Virus record (IMG/VR): IMGVR_UViG_3300030107_004267
Span: 1-33,696 of that record
Direction: 5' to 3' (one strand)
DNA length: 33,696 bases
DNA from: a virus
The position numbers were made by a program, and so were the translations under genes. The notes below the pieces were generated by a model that was not told the DNA's origin, searched no databases, and saw only the letters and a program-made list of their open reading frames with translations. Shown here in pieces: positions 25,002-31,750 of this stretch. Each line of letters opens with the position of its first letter. The stretch's first letter is position 1.

Positions 25002-26434
25002 TGAAAAATGTAGTATTTATACCGAATGTTGATTTAGGTGATGGTAGAAATGAACCATACAAATATTCAATAAAAAGTTGGAAACATTTTTGTGATAAGT
25101 ATGATTGTGAACTACTAGTGTTAGAGGATTTATTAGTCCCAGTTGAGTCAATGAAAGTTACTTGGCAAAGATTTTACTTATTCGATATCTTAGAGCAAAA
25201 CGAAATAGACTATGACCAAATATTATTAGTGGACGCTGATACTATCGTTCATCCAGATTGTCCTAATTTTTTTGAGTTGACTAATCACGAATATAGTGCA
25301 GTCGTAAATAATGGTAGTTTTGAATGGGTTAAAAGGTCAGTAGAGGCGTATTCTGAACTTATGTTTGATAATGAAATACCATTTGATTTATGGAACTATA
25401 TTAATTGTGGGTTTCAAATTGTAAATAAAAAACATAAACCATTTTTTGAATTCGTCACACAATATTATCACGATAACCAAAAACTAATTCAAGACTCTAT
25501 AAGTAAAGTTCAAGCAGGAACAGACCAAACCATTATTAACTTTTTACTAAGACAGCAAAATGTAAAAATAAACTATCTTCCAGTATGCTATAATTTACAA
25601 GACTTGAATTCGAAACAATTATTATTTTTAGATGAGAGAATGTGGTTTGAAGACGACATAATTTTTAAAGATTGTGGTTGGGTATATCACTTTAACGCTA
25701 TACCACCTAATCCAATGGACAGAGACGCAAAATATTGGATTAAAAGAACATATACTGATTTATATGTTGATAAAGAATTACCATTAGATTTACTATTAGA
25801 TGTACAAAAAGATAAATTAATATATCACAATACCACATCTAATAAATTTAAAAAAGATTTAGTAAGTTTTTTTGGTGACGATTATAAAGATAAGAATGTT
25901 TACGAAGTTGGAGCAGACGCTGGTCTGACATCTAGAGTATTTAGTTTTCTATTTAAAAATGTAATTGTGAACAACAACTGGAATCCAAATAATTATGATA
26001 AAAATAATGATTGGATAGTGAAAGACAAAATTGAGACACAAAAAGATTGGTATGATTTGTATTCAGTTGATTTAAAAAATGAAATAAAACACGAGTTTGA
26101 CAATATAAAATATTTACAAATGGATTCATACAATGTCAGGGGTTGGCCAACAAATATAGTGAAAGATATATCAGTAGTGATGATAGATTGTATGCACACA
26201 TTTCAAGCGGTTAACATCGACATTGAAAATGCACTAAAATTGAATCCAGACTATATTATATTTGATGATTATGGATTAAAATCTATGGCAGATGTAAAAC
26301 AAGCGGTGGACAATCACGATAAAATAGAGATTGTAAAAAAGATAGGACTAAAACCAGGTGAATACAAAGCCAAAGACAGGCCAAAACCAATGAAGTTTGT
26401 AGATTCAGAAGGAGTTATATGCAAAGTAAAGTAA
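25001..26434 (+). CDS. Bifunctional-looking GT-A glycosyltransferase plus methyltransferase-like domain
   Basis: A 477-residue two-domain protein. Residues 1-270 form a GT8-like GT-A domain: QILLVDADTIVHPDCPNFF with D78-A-D80, the acceptor segment NYINCGFQIVNKKHKPFF, GTDQTIINFLL, and a late WVYHFNA. Residues from about 285 form a Rossmann domain: NVYEVGADAGLTSRVFSF in the SAM-loop position, then VVMIDCMHTFQAVNIDIENAL and YIIFDDYG. No stop or frameshift separates them, so it appears to be a true fusion. The methyltransferase half could instead be a non-catalytic relative. Confidence 0.66.
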   Translation: MKNVVFIPNVDLGDGRNEPYKYSIKSWKHFCDKYDCELLVLEDLLVPVESMKVTWQRFYLFDILEQNEIDYDQILLVDADTIVHPDCPNFFELTNHEYSAVVNNGSFEWVKRSVEAYSELMFDNEIPFDLWNYINCGFQIVNKKHKPFFEFVTQYYHDNQKLIQDSISKVQAGTDQTIINFLLRQQNVKINYLPVCYNLQDLNSKQLLFLDERMWFEDDIIFKDCGWVYHFNAIPPNPMDRDAKYWIKRTYTDLYVDKELPLDLLLDVQKDKLIYHNTTSNKFKKDLVSFFGDDYKDKNVYEVGADAGLTSRVFSFLFKNVIVNNNWNPNNYDKNNDWIVKDKIETQKDWYDLYSVDLKNEIKHEFDNIKYLQMDSYNVRGWPTNIVKDISVVMIDCMHTFQAVNIDIENALKLNPDYIIFDDYGLKSMADVKQAVDNHDKIEIVKKIGLKPGEYKAKDRPKPMKFVDSEGVICKVK

Positions 26435-27351
26435 TATTTTTTAGTGAAAGTAATATAAAGGGTAAAGTTCCAAGAGATTTTGAGAATGCTAGGACTGAGT
26501 TCGGGTGGTCTATTATGTTGGACGCTGAATGGTGTCCACTAAATGATATTCCAAAAGTGTTAGATTATGATTTAGGAATAGTCATAATACCAAAAAATAA
26601 CCCACAAGTGGATATAGACTTTTTCAAAGAGTTTTGTAAAAATGTAGCGGTAATGCAAGAGGGGCCACATTGGTATTATCAAGATTACCCAGTTGACAAA
26701 CAAATACACTATATAAATTGTTTGAGAGAAGCGGATTGGGTATATTGTCACAATAATTCAGATGTAAAATATTACAAAGGATTAGGTTGTGAAGATGTTA
26801 GAGTAATGAGAAGTATGATGATTCCGGAGGGATTGGATAGTCAGATTACTACATCGCAAAAAAATGGAACATTATTAGGTGGTAATTTTGTTTCTTGGTA
26901 TGGTGGTATGGATAGTTATCTAGTAGCATCAGAAGTTAATGAACAAAAGTATGGTGTTTCAATGGGTAGAAAGCAAGAGCAAGAAGAAATGATTGAAGAT
27001 ATAAAATATCTACCTTATATGAGCTGGAGAGAGTGGATAAATCACATAGGACAATACAAAGTTGGAGTTCATTTAATGAGAACCCATGCGGCTGGGACAT
27101 TTAGTATGAACTTATCTTGGCACGGAACGCCAGTGATAGGATATAGTGGACTAGACACACAAGAACTTTTACACCCACAAACCACCGTGGAAGTAGGAGA
27201 CTTGGTAAAAGCGAGACAAATAATTAAAAAGTTATATGATGATGAGTTTTTCTATCAAGAGTGTTCAGAACAAACAAAAAAACTATTCAATAAACACTAT
27301 TCAGAGGAAGCGTGGTTAAAGCATTGGAGGAGACAAAATGAAACCATTTAG
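26419..27351 (+). CDS. GT-B glycosyltransferase-like protein
   Basis: A 310-residue protein that fits a single-chain GT-B enzyme of reduced length. YCHNNSDVKYYKGLGCEDVRVM corresponds to the end of the N-terminal domain. YKVGVHLMRTHAAGTFSMNLSWHGTPVIGY matches the donor-side segment (key residues HAAGTFSMN, GTPVIG), though the usual second glutamate is missing. A strong AAGGAG stands before the ATG. Position between two other transferases supports a glycan role; donor unknown. Confidence 0.62.
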   Translation: MQSKVIFFSESNIKGKVPRDFENARTEFGWSIMLDAEWCPLNDIPKVLDYDLGIVIIPKNNPQVDIDFFKEFCKNVAVMQEGPHWYYQDYPVDKQIHYINCLREADWVYCHNNSDVKYYKGLGCEDVRVMRSMMIPEGLDSQITTSQKNGTLLGGNFVSWYGGMDSYLVASEVNEQKYGVSMGRKQEQEEMIEDIKYLPYMSWREWINHIGQYKVGVHLMRTHAAGTFSMNLSWHGTPVIGYSGLDTQELLHPQTTVEVGDLVKARQIIKKLYDDEFFYQECSEQTKKLFNKHYSEEAWLKHWRRQNETI

Positions 27352-28528
27352 TTTTATAATACCAAGTAGAAACAATTTGACATATCTAAAAATGTGTTAT
27401 GATTCAATTAGAAAAAACGCTGGATACACTCACGAGATATGTTTCGCTGACGATTTTTCAGAGGACGGAACCTTAGAATGGATATTAGTTCAAATGAAAA
27501 GAGACAAGAATATTAAGTTATATAATAACAAAGGGCCAGAAAGAATGGGACTAACTATATTGTATGACAAGTTAGTTAGAGAGTATGCAACTAATGATAG
27601 GTTGATATTTTTTCATTCTGATATGTATTTGTTTCCAGAAGCATTAGAGGAAATAGACAAGCACTTAAAAGAAAAAGTCGTTGTATCATTGACAAGAGTT
27701 GAACCACCACTACATCCAGCTGGGCCAGAAAAGATAATAAAAGACTTTGGTATGGAACCAGAGGAATTTAAAGAGCAAGAATTATTAGATTGGTATAATA
27801 GATACGACTCAAACCCAACAGGTTATTTTGAAGAAACAACTGAGGGAGTATTCGCACCTTGGGCTATTATGAGAGATGACTTTGAATCGGTTGGTGGACA
27901 CGATAAATTATTTAGACCACAATCTAAAGAGGATAGTGATATTTTCAACAGATTATATTTAAATGGAGTACAATTTATTCAAACTTGGAAAGGATTAGTA
28001 TATCATATGACTTGTCGTGGCAGTAGATTTAATCCATACGCTGGTGGAGCACCCGGTAAAGATAGTCCAGAGTGGATTCAAACCACGACTAAGAATATGA
28101 GAAATTTTATTAGAAAATGGGGAACTATGGTAGAACACGATAGTTTTATGAAACCGATTGTCAGTCCGAAGTATAATGTAGGATTTAACTTAACAGATGA
28201 TTGTCCAATGGACATATTGATAGCGATTGAACCTTATTGTGATATGTTATTTGCGCCAAATCAAGAGGTGATAGATATGTATATTAAGGAAGAGCAAGAA
28301 TTAACAGACTATAATTTAAGTGAAAAACTAAATCCCGAGTCATTCAATCCTGGGGTCGAAGTCAGATTCAATCCAAAAAGTATGAGTCAATATAGTTGGA
28401 GTCTATTACAACAACTACCAAAAATCATACGAGATAGTGGTGAAGTGGGTACATTTGAATTAGATATATTTGAAATAAAAATAAAATCAATGAAAACATA
28501 TGAAAAGGAGCTAATAAGTGCAATATAA
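27338..28528 (+). CDS. GT-A glycosyltransferase, family 2-like (2)
   Basis: A 396-residue GT2 protein. The N terminus FSFIIPSRNNLTYLKMCYDSI, CFADDFSEDGTLEW and the metal site FFHSDMYLFPEAL are canonical. APWAIMRDDFESVGGHDKLF, then QSKEDSDIFNRL, matches the ED-type acceptor/base region. The last 110 residues go beyond the catalytic domain and are unassigned. GGAGG before the ATG. It is the last clear sugar gene of the module. Confidence 0.82.
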   Translation: MKPFSFIIPSRNNLTYLKMCYDSIRKNAGYTHEICFADDFSEDGTLEWILVQMKRDKNIKLYNNKGPERMGLTILYDKLVREYATNDRLIFFHSDMYLFPEALEEIDKHLKEKVVVSLTRVEPPLHPAGPEKIIKDFGMEPEEFKEQELLDWYNRYDSNPTGYFEETTEGVFAPWAIMRDDFESVGGHDKLFRPQSKEDSDIFNRLYLNGVQFIQTWKGLVYHMTCRGSRFNPYAGGAPGKDSPEWIQTTTKNMRNFIRKWGTMVEHDSFMKPIVSPKYNVGFNLTDDCPMDILIAIEPYCDMLFAPNQEVIDMYIKEEQELTDYNLSEKLNPESFNPGVEVRFNPKSMSQYSWSLLQQLPKIIRDSGEVGTFELDIFEIKIKSMKTYEKELISAI

Positions 28529-28703
28529 GCTAGTAAATAAAACAAGTAAAGAAGTAGTAGACACCACAGAGCAAACCGAGAAGAATCTCGCTTGGACATA
28601 TTTTTATTTAAGAAAACAAATACCAGATAGAGATGATTTCAACAGATTGTTTGAAGTGGTAGAGGGTAGTACAAATGACGGAGATAGACCTACACGGTTT
28701 TAA
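28518..28703 (+). CDS. Small hypothetical protein (GTG start)
   Basis: A 61-residue acidic protein starting at GTG 28518, with AAGGAG seven bases upstream and an 11-base overlap with the GT2 gene. No motif recognised. Aromatic-rich middle (LAWTYFYLRKQIP). It overlaps the Smr-like gene by 29 bases, so these small genes are packed as one transcript. Confidence 0.6.
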   Translation: MQYKLVNKTSKEVVDTTEQTEKNLAWTYFYLRKQIPDRDDFNRLFEVVEGSTNDGDRPTRF

Positions 28704-28896
28704 ACACGACGAGGTAGAGGGTAAGTTAGCAAACTTATTGATTCTACATTACAATATGGGAAATTTCCCAGTCAGATTAATAACTGGCAAAAGTGAAAAG
28801 ATGAAACAAATAGTTCGTGATATAGTGAAAGAACACGGATTTACGGAAGATGATTTCTGGAACGATAATCCAGGAACAATAATATTGAGGAGTTAA
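28675..28896 (+). CDS. Small Smr-like domain protein
   Basis: A 73-residue protein matching the minimal Smr domain: IDLHGFKHDEVEGKLANLL at the N terminus (D5, L6, H7, G8) and PVRLITGKSEKMKQIVRDIV (ITGKS, the counterpart of the usual TGxG), ending in IILRS. Stand-alone Smr domains have DNA- or RNA-nicking activity in MutS2 and related proteins. The TGxG is changed to TGKS here. GAGGG lies before the ATG. A role in RNA or DNA processing during infection is possible. Confidence 0.72.
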   Translation: MTEIDLHGFKHDEVEGKLANLLILHYNMGNFPVRLITGKSEKMKQIVRDIVKEHGFTEDDFWNDNPGTIILRS

Positions 28897-28898
28897 AG

Positions 28899-29135
28899 AT
28901 GACAACATTACAAATTTTAGGTTGGATTTACTTAGGAATAATGCTAGGTAGTATGGGTGGAGTATTTGGACTATCATTATTTCAAGCAAGTAGAGTGGCA
29001 GATATGAAAGCTACTATCAACGATTTAGAATTCAAAAATAGAATTTTAAGAGGCGAAAACGATAGATTATCCAAAAGAGGTAAACCAGCCCCAAGAAAAA
29101 GAAGAAATTGGAAGAAAAAACCAGTCAAAAAATAG
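28899..29135 (+). CDS. Membrane-anchored coiled-coil protein with basic tail
   Basis: A 78-residue protein. Residues 5-30 are hydrophobic (one membrane segment with Gly-rich small residues), 31-60 can form a short coiled coil (DMKATINDLEFKNRILRGEN), and 61-78 are almost all Lys, Arg and Pro. Expected topology is N-terminal anchor with a basic cytoplasmic tail. GAGGAG before the ATG. A spanin or holin-associated role cannot be shown. Confidence 0.6.
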   Translation: MTTLQILGWIYLGIMLGSMGGVFGLSLFQASRVADMKATINDLEFKNRILRGENDRLSKRGKPAPRKRRNWKKKPVKK

Positions 29136-29155
29136 ATTGATTTTCTAGTAAGTTA

Positions 29156-29163
29156 TATTTATT
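29156..29163. promoter_or_regulatory. TATTTATT element before the 94-residue membrane protein
   Basis: TATTTATT ends only 7 bases before the ATG at 29170, and no Shine-Dalgarno is present. If it is a promoter core, the transcript would be nearly leaderless. Confidence 0.3.
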
Positions 29164-29169
29164 ATTGAT

Positions 29170-29454
29170 ATGAATAAAGCTGATAAAGAAGACTTAAAAC
29201 TAATAGAGTATCGTTTAGACGAACAAGATGAACGAGTGAAACTATTACATCAAGAATTTGATACTAAACTTGGTGATATTCATACAGACATCAAATTTAT
29301 CAAAGAAAATCTATTCAATCCCGAAACAGGCCTATGGGCTGAAACCAAATTAAATACCCAACATAGAAAAAGCACAATTAAATGGAGAACCATAGTTGGT
29401 GGTGGTGTCATCGCTCTGATGATAGATATGTTTTGGGGTATGTTCACAAAATAA
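29170..29454 (+). CDS. Coiled-coil protein with C-terminal membrane segment (XhlA-like layout)
   Basis: A 94-residue protein. Residues 1-50 are a charged heptad-like helix (LKLIEYRLDEQDERVKLLHQ). Residues about 72-90 are one membrane segment (TIVGGGVIALMIDMFWGMF). This N-terminal coiled coil and C-terminal anchor is the arrangement of XhlA-type phage proteins linked to lysis, but sequence identity to them is not evident to me. It is the last gene before the large non-coding region. Confidence 0.58.
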   Translation: MNKADKEDLKLIEYRLDEQDERVKLLHQEFDTKLGDIHTDIKFIKENLFNPETGLWAETKLNTQHRKSTIKWRTIVGGGVIALMIDMFWGMFTK

Positions 29455-29466
29455 ATAAAAAAAAGC

Positions 29467-29495
29467 TTGACATTGTCAAAATTTATTACTATATT
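29467..29495 (+). promoter_or_regulatory. Sigma70-like early promoter P1
   Basis: TTGACA (29467-29472), 17-base spacer, TATATT (29490-29495), preceded by AAAAGC. The consensus -35 and exact spacing suggest recognition by unmodified host RNA polymerase, as for T4 early promoters. TTGACATTGTCAA around the -35 is itself a palindrome. Confidence 0.75.
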
Positions 29496-29547
29496 ATAGT
29501 GTAAGTTATTTGATAATTGGTGATAAAAAAAAAAGTTAAGAAAAAGC

Positions 29548-29576
29548 TTGACTTTCTCATTTTTTATTATTAGATT
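29548..29576 (+). promoter_or_regulatory. Sigma70-like early promoter P2
   Basis: TTGACT (29548-29553), 17-base spacer, TAGATT (29571-29576), with AAAAAGC just before it as in P1 and P3. It lies 81 bases after P1 in the same direction and shares TTATTA and ATTATA blocks at the same offsets, so the two look like a duplication. It stands about 30-60 bases ahead of the structured RNA and is the likeliest promoter for it. Confidence 0.65.
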
Positions 29577-29605
29577 ATAATGTTATTTGACAATTAGGTA
29601 GTAGA

Positions 29606-29834
29606 TTCATCACGAAAACCTTATCGTGTCCAGGAAGGGCGATAGTCGAGGGCGATGTTAACGGCGATAAGGCAGGTGGTTAGGTAAACAAAACAAACAA
29701 ATCACTTTGGAAACTTAGTGTGGTTTGTTTCCGATATGCCGGGAGCACAAACATCAGATTAGATACTGGTCTTGGAAACTTGACTTGGAGTCTGGTGGCG
29801 AAAAACAATAGTCTGGGTGTCAAGGGGTGATGAA
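29606..29834 (+). ncRNA. Structured non-coding RNA of unknown family
   Basis: No open frame of useful length, more G+C than its surroundings, and several perfect helices nested in order. Closing helix: TTCATCAC (29606-29613) with GTGATGAA (29827-29834). Helix 2: CCTTATCG (29619-29626) with CGATAAGG (29665-29672). Helix 3: AAACAAAC (29691-29698) with GTTTGTTT (29723-29730), then CACT/AGTG inside. Helix 4: CATCAGA (29752-29758) with TCTGGTG (29791-29797, one G-U pair). Helices 3 and 4 are both capped by the same ten bases TTGGAAACTT (29707-29716, 29772-29781), a GAAA tetraloop on a G-C pair with flanking U-U mismatches. GGCGAT occurs three times at 29638, 29651 and 29663. I see no match to tRNA, tmRNA or RNase P RNA. 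The transcript may extend to 29903. Confidence 0.7.
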
Positions 29835-29853
29835 AGAACTACCGAATATTTAG

Positions 29854-29903
29854 GGTGTGGGTGTGTTTGGTTATGTCTTTTGTGTCTTTTTTCTTCCCAC
29901 ACC
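29854..29903 (+). terminator. Long-loop hairpin after the structured RNA, possible terminator
   Basis: GGTGTGGG (29854-29861) pairs perfectly with CCCACACC (29896-29903) across a U-rich 34-base loop, followed by AAGATTTTTTAG. The downstream T run fits termination, but the large loop is unusual. It could instead be the 3' domain of the RNA. Confidence 0.45.
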
Positions 29904-29922
29904 AAGATTTTTTAGAAAAAGC

Positions 29923-29951
29923 TTGACAAGTTCAAGTATTATTTGTATATT
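29923..29951 (+). promoter_or_regulatory. Sigma70-like early promoter P3
   Basis: TTGACA (29923-29928), 17-base spacer, TATATT (29946-29951), preceded by AAAAAGC. Nearly identical in its key elements to P1. It lies just ahead of the small-gene array; GGAG follows at 29953 and the first ATG at 29961, so the leader would be very short. Confidence 0.78.
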
Positions 29952-29960
29952 AGGAGAGTT

Positions 29961-30089
29961 ATGAATAGTTTATTAAAAGTTAGAATTATAGATATGTTGT
30001 TTAACCTATTACTGAGTGATAGGTTGGGTAATGATGAAGTAGACCAAATAAATGACATCATTGTAAAAGTGAGAGGATTAAAAGTATAA
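29961..30089 (+). CDS. Small hypothetical protein, first gene of the early array
   Basis: A 42-residue protein (starts MNSLLKVRIIDMLFNLLL, ends VRGLKV) with GGAG eight bases before the ATG and directly behind promoter P3. It looks like an amphipathic helical protein. No family recognised. Separated by one base from the next start. Confidence 0.6.
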   Translation: MNSLLKVRIIDMLFNLLLSDRLGNDEVDQINDIIVKVRGLKV

Positions 30090-30090
30090 T

Positions 30091-30393
30091 ATGGCTATTA
30101 TTTATGAAAAGAATTTTACTGACCCAAATGAAAAGGTTGTAAGACAATTTACCAATTGTTGTGGTGCTTCTGACAAAGGCACTGAGTGGGGTGTCGTATG
30201 TAGAGGTTGCTATTCACCTATTGAGGGTTATATGGCTGACGGAGATGACGCTCCAGAGGAATTTGAAAACTTAATTAATAGTAAATCAGTATTAAAAGAA
30301 TTTAGAGAGTTTGTCAGTCAAGAGTGGAATACTTATATGGAGTGGCATGACGCTCTAATAGAAAAAATTATGAAAGAGAGAGAAAATGGCTAA
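30091..30393 (+). CDS. Hypothetical protein with possible zinc ribbon
   Basis: A 100-residue acidic protein with CC (in TNCCGASDKG) and CRGC (in VVCRGCYSP) spaced like a small zinc ribbon, followed by a helical acidic C-terminal half (NLINSKSVLKEFREFVSQEW). Early-region position suggests a host-takeover or regulatory role, but nothing proves it. Confidence 0.65.
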   Translation: MAIIYEKNFTDPNEKVVRQFTNCCGASDKGTEWGVVCRGCYSPIEGYMADGDDAPEEFENLINSKSVLKEFREFVSQEWNTYMEWHDALIEKIMKERENG

Positions 30394-30610
30394 AGACGCT
30401 AACAGATTTTTTGTAGAAGTGAGTTTAGAAATATATGTACCAGACCAAGGTTGTGGTGAAAAAGCTACCAAGAATGAAAATCTTGACGCTGAGTGGTTCG
30501 CTAATGAGATATGTTCACAGATACCAAAAGCAATCAATAAGAATTTTGAGTATTCTGAAAGACCATATTCGGTGAATTGGGCTCACAAAGGAAAGGTAGA
30601 AAGAGGATAG
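30386..30610 (+). CDS. Hypothetical protein
   Basis: A 74-residue protein (starts MAKDANRFFVEVSLEIYV) with GAGAG before the ATG and an 8-base overlap with the upstream gene. An N-terminal beta strand pair and a central helix (DAEWFANEICSQI) can be seen. No family recognised. Confidence 0.6.
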   Translation: MAKDANRFFVEVSLEIYVPDQGCGEKATKNENLDAEWFANEICSQIPKAINKNFEYSERPYSVNWAHKGKVERG

Positions 30611-30611
30611 T

Positions 30612-30725
30612 ATGGATTTGACAAATATTATATTTAATATGTCTGAATTGATTCAGATACTAGAGGAAAAATTAACTGATGACGAAATAGAAGTATTTTT
30701 GTCGTCTGAATGGGGGGTAGCATAA
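30612..30725 (+). CDS. Small acidic hypothetical protein
   Basis: A 37-residue acidic protein (NMSELIQILEEKLTDDEIEV inside) with GAGG before the ATG. Its stop overlaps the next start by one base (TAATG). Helical, soluble. Confidence 0.5.
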   Translation: MDLTNIIFNMSELIQILEEKLTDDEIEVFLSSEWGVA

Positions 30726-30799
30726 TGATTATGAATCCGGAGTTTCATTTTATTGTTGCACTATTTTTAGGTGCTTACATTTTATTCAATTGGAGGTAG
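30725..30799 (+). CDS. Micro membrane protein (24 residues)
   Basis: MIMNPEFHFIVALFLGAYIL then FNWR: one membrane segment at about 8-22. A run of six G before the start serves as ribosome site. Coupled to its upstream neighbour. Confidence 0.45.
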   Translation: MIMNPEFHFIVALFLGAYILFNWR

Positions 30800-30800
30800 T

Positions 30801-30947
30801 ATGGACGCGTTATTACATTTTTTCAAACACTTAATTGGGTTGTGCGGAGAAGCACATCCAAGTTTAATAATGGGTGGTGGAGTATTTCTTTATACCGCGG
30901 GTATTTATTATAGACAAATATTAGAATACTTAAGGAGTTTATTATAA
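30801..30947 (+). CDS. Small membrane protein (48 residues)
   Basis: A 48-residue protein with GGAGG before the ATG. The N-terminal 15 residues are amphipathic (DALLHFFKHLIGL) and 20-36 are a Gly-rich membrane segment (SLIMGGGVFLYTAGIYY). The layout would suit a small pore or membrane-active peptide, which is only a guess. TAATG overlap with the next gene. Confidence 0.52.
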   Translation: MDALLHFFKHLIGLCGEAHPSLIMGGGVFLYTAGIYYRQILEYLRSLL

Positions 30948-31006
30948 TGGAGATGTTTATAAATGTATTGGTTATAATGGCTATGGCTTGGGTAATATCA
31001 AGATGA
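30947..31006 (+). CDS. Micro membrane protein (19 residues)
   Basis: MEMFINVLVIMAMAWVISR, almost entirely one membrane helix. AAGGAG lies upstream within the previous gene; the start shares a base with the previous stop and the end overlaps the next start by ATGA. Support comes from this coupling only. Confidence 0.4.
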   Translation: MEMFINVLVIMAMAWVISR

Positions 31007-31089
31007 TAGAAAATATAGTATCAGTAGGATTAACTACAATATGTGGTGTAATGGCTATGTTTTGGTTTATAAGGAGTATGAGTAATTAA
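31003..31089 (+). CDS. Micro membrane protein (28 residues)
   Basis: A 28-residue protein with one membrane segment (VSVGLTTICGVMAMFWFI). Starts inside the previous stop and ends on the start of the following 137-residue gene (TAATG). Confidence 0.45.
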   Translation: MIENIVSVGLTTICGVMAMFWFIRSMSN

Positions 31090-31502
31090 TGCCAACTGCT
31101 AAACAACAATGGTTAAACAGATATGACACTTATCACGCCGCAACCGAGTATAATAAAAAACAATACGGAAAAAGAATTAAACAATTAAAACATATGTTAG
31201 AGGACGAAAAGTTCTTGGAGTTCTTATCAAGTAAAGATTGTAAAGAAGACGCATTATTATTCTTGGCAAAATCAAGGGAGTTCGATATGTATATAGCATT
31301 TACTGAACAAGGTGAACCATATATCCACGACCACGATTTTGGACTAATCAACCATATGAAAAAAATGTTGGGAGTATTACAATCAGAGCGTTATGTAGCA
31401 ACCAGCTCAGTAAGACCACAAGCCAAAAGATATGTAGAAATGTATTTGTGGTATGATAAAGAACCAGTAGATTCAGAACCACTACCGGACTTGCCATTCT
31501 AA
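31089..31502 (+). CDS. Hypothetical protein
   Basis: A 137-residue Lys-rich soluble protein (starts MPTAKQQWLNRYDTYHAATE). Mostly helical, with a central strand-rich part (FDMYIAFTEQGEPYIHDHDF). AAGGAG is 13 bases upstream. It is the largest gene of the early array and is coupled to the SWIM protein after it (TAATG). Function unknown. Confidence 0.68.
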   Translation: MPTAKQQWLNRYDTYHAATEYNKKQYGKRIKQLKHMLEDEKFLEFLSSKDCKEDALLFLAKSREFDMYIAFTEQGEPYIHDHDFGLINHMKKMLGVLQSERYVATSSVRPQAKRYVEMYLWYDKEPVDSEPLPDLPF

Positions 31503-31708
31503 TGGATATGATTACACAAGTTATGAATATTTTCAACGGAGTCTATGTTGACGATAGAGGTTGGAGACATTACAGAGTTCAAGGCAAAACTTATGATATC
31601 AGATTTCACCCTATGACACTCGAGTGGGAGTGTAGTTGTCCAGCTTACAAGTTCGGAAGAGGTAAACCTTGTAAGCACATCAAAGAAATTCAAAATAATA
31701 AAAAATAA
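31502..31708 (+). CDS. SWIM zinc-finger protein
   Basis: A 68-residue protein whose C-terminal half is a SWIM finger, CxCx(n)CxH: WECSCPAYKFGRGKPCKHI. SWIM domains bind DNA or proteins. The N-terminal half is a beta strand pair (YVDDRGWRHYRVQGKTYDI). Stand-alone SWIM fingers of this size are likely adaptor or nucleic-acid-binding proteins. Confidence 0.75.
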   Translation: MDMITQVMNIFNGVYVDDRGWRHYRVQGKTYDIRFHPMTLEWECSCPAYKFGRGKPCKHIKEIQNNKK

Positions 31709-31721
31709 TTCTCACCTTTTC

Positions 31722-31750
31722 ATATACTTATATATACTTATATATGTATG
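31722..31750 (+). repeat. Tandem 10-base AT-rich repeat
   Basis: ATATACTTAT occurs twice in a row (31722-31731, 31732-31741) followed by a partial ATATGTATG that reaches the start codon at 31748. It fills the only real gap inside the early array and may be a binding site or a promoter remnant. Confidence 0.5.

Noticed and set aside
29606-29834. tRNA, tmRNA, RNase P RNA or hammerhead ribozyme
   Set aside because: No T-arm GTTCGA with matching acceptor ends, no RNase P GAAAGTCC-type core, and the hammerhead-like GTGATGAAAG lacks the CTGATGA core base and partner stems; those bases form the closing helix instead.
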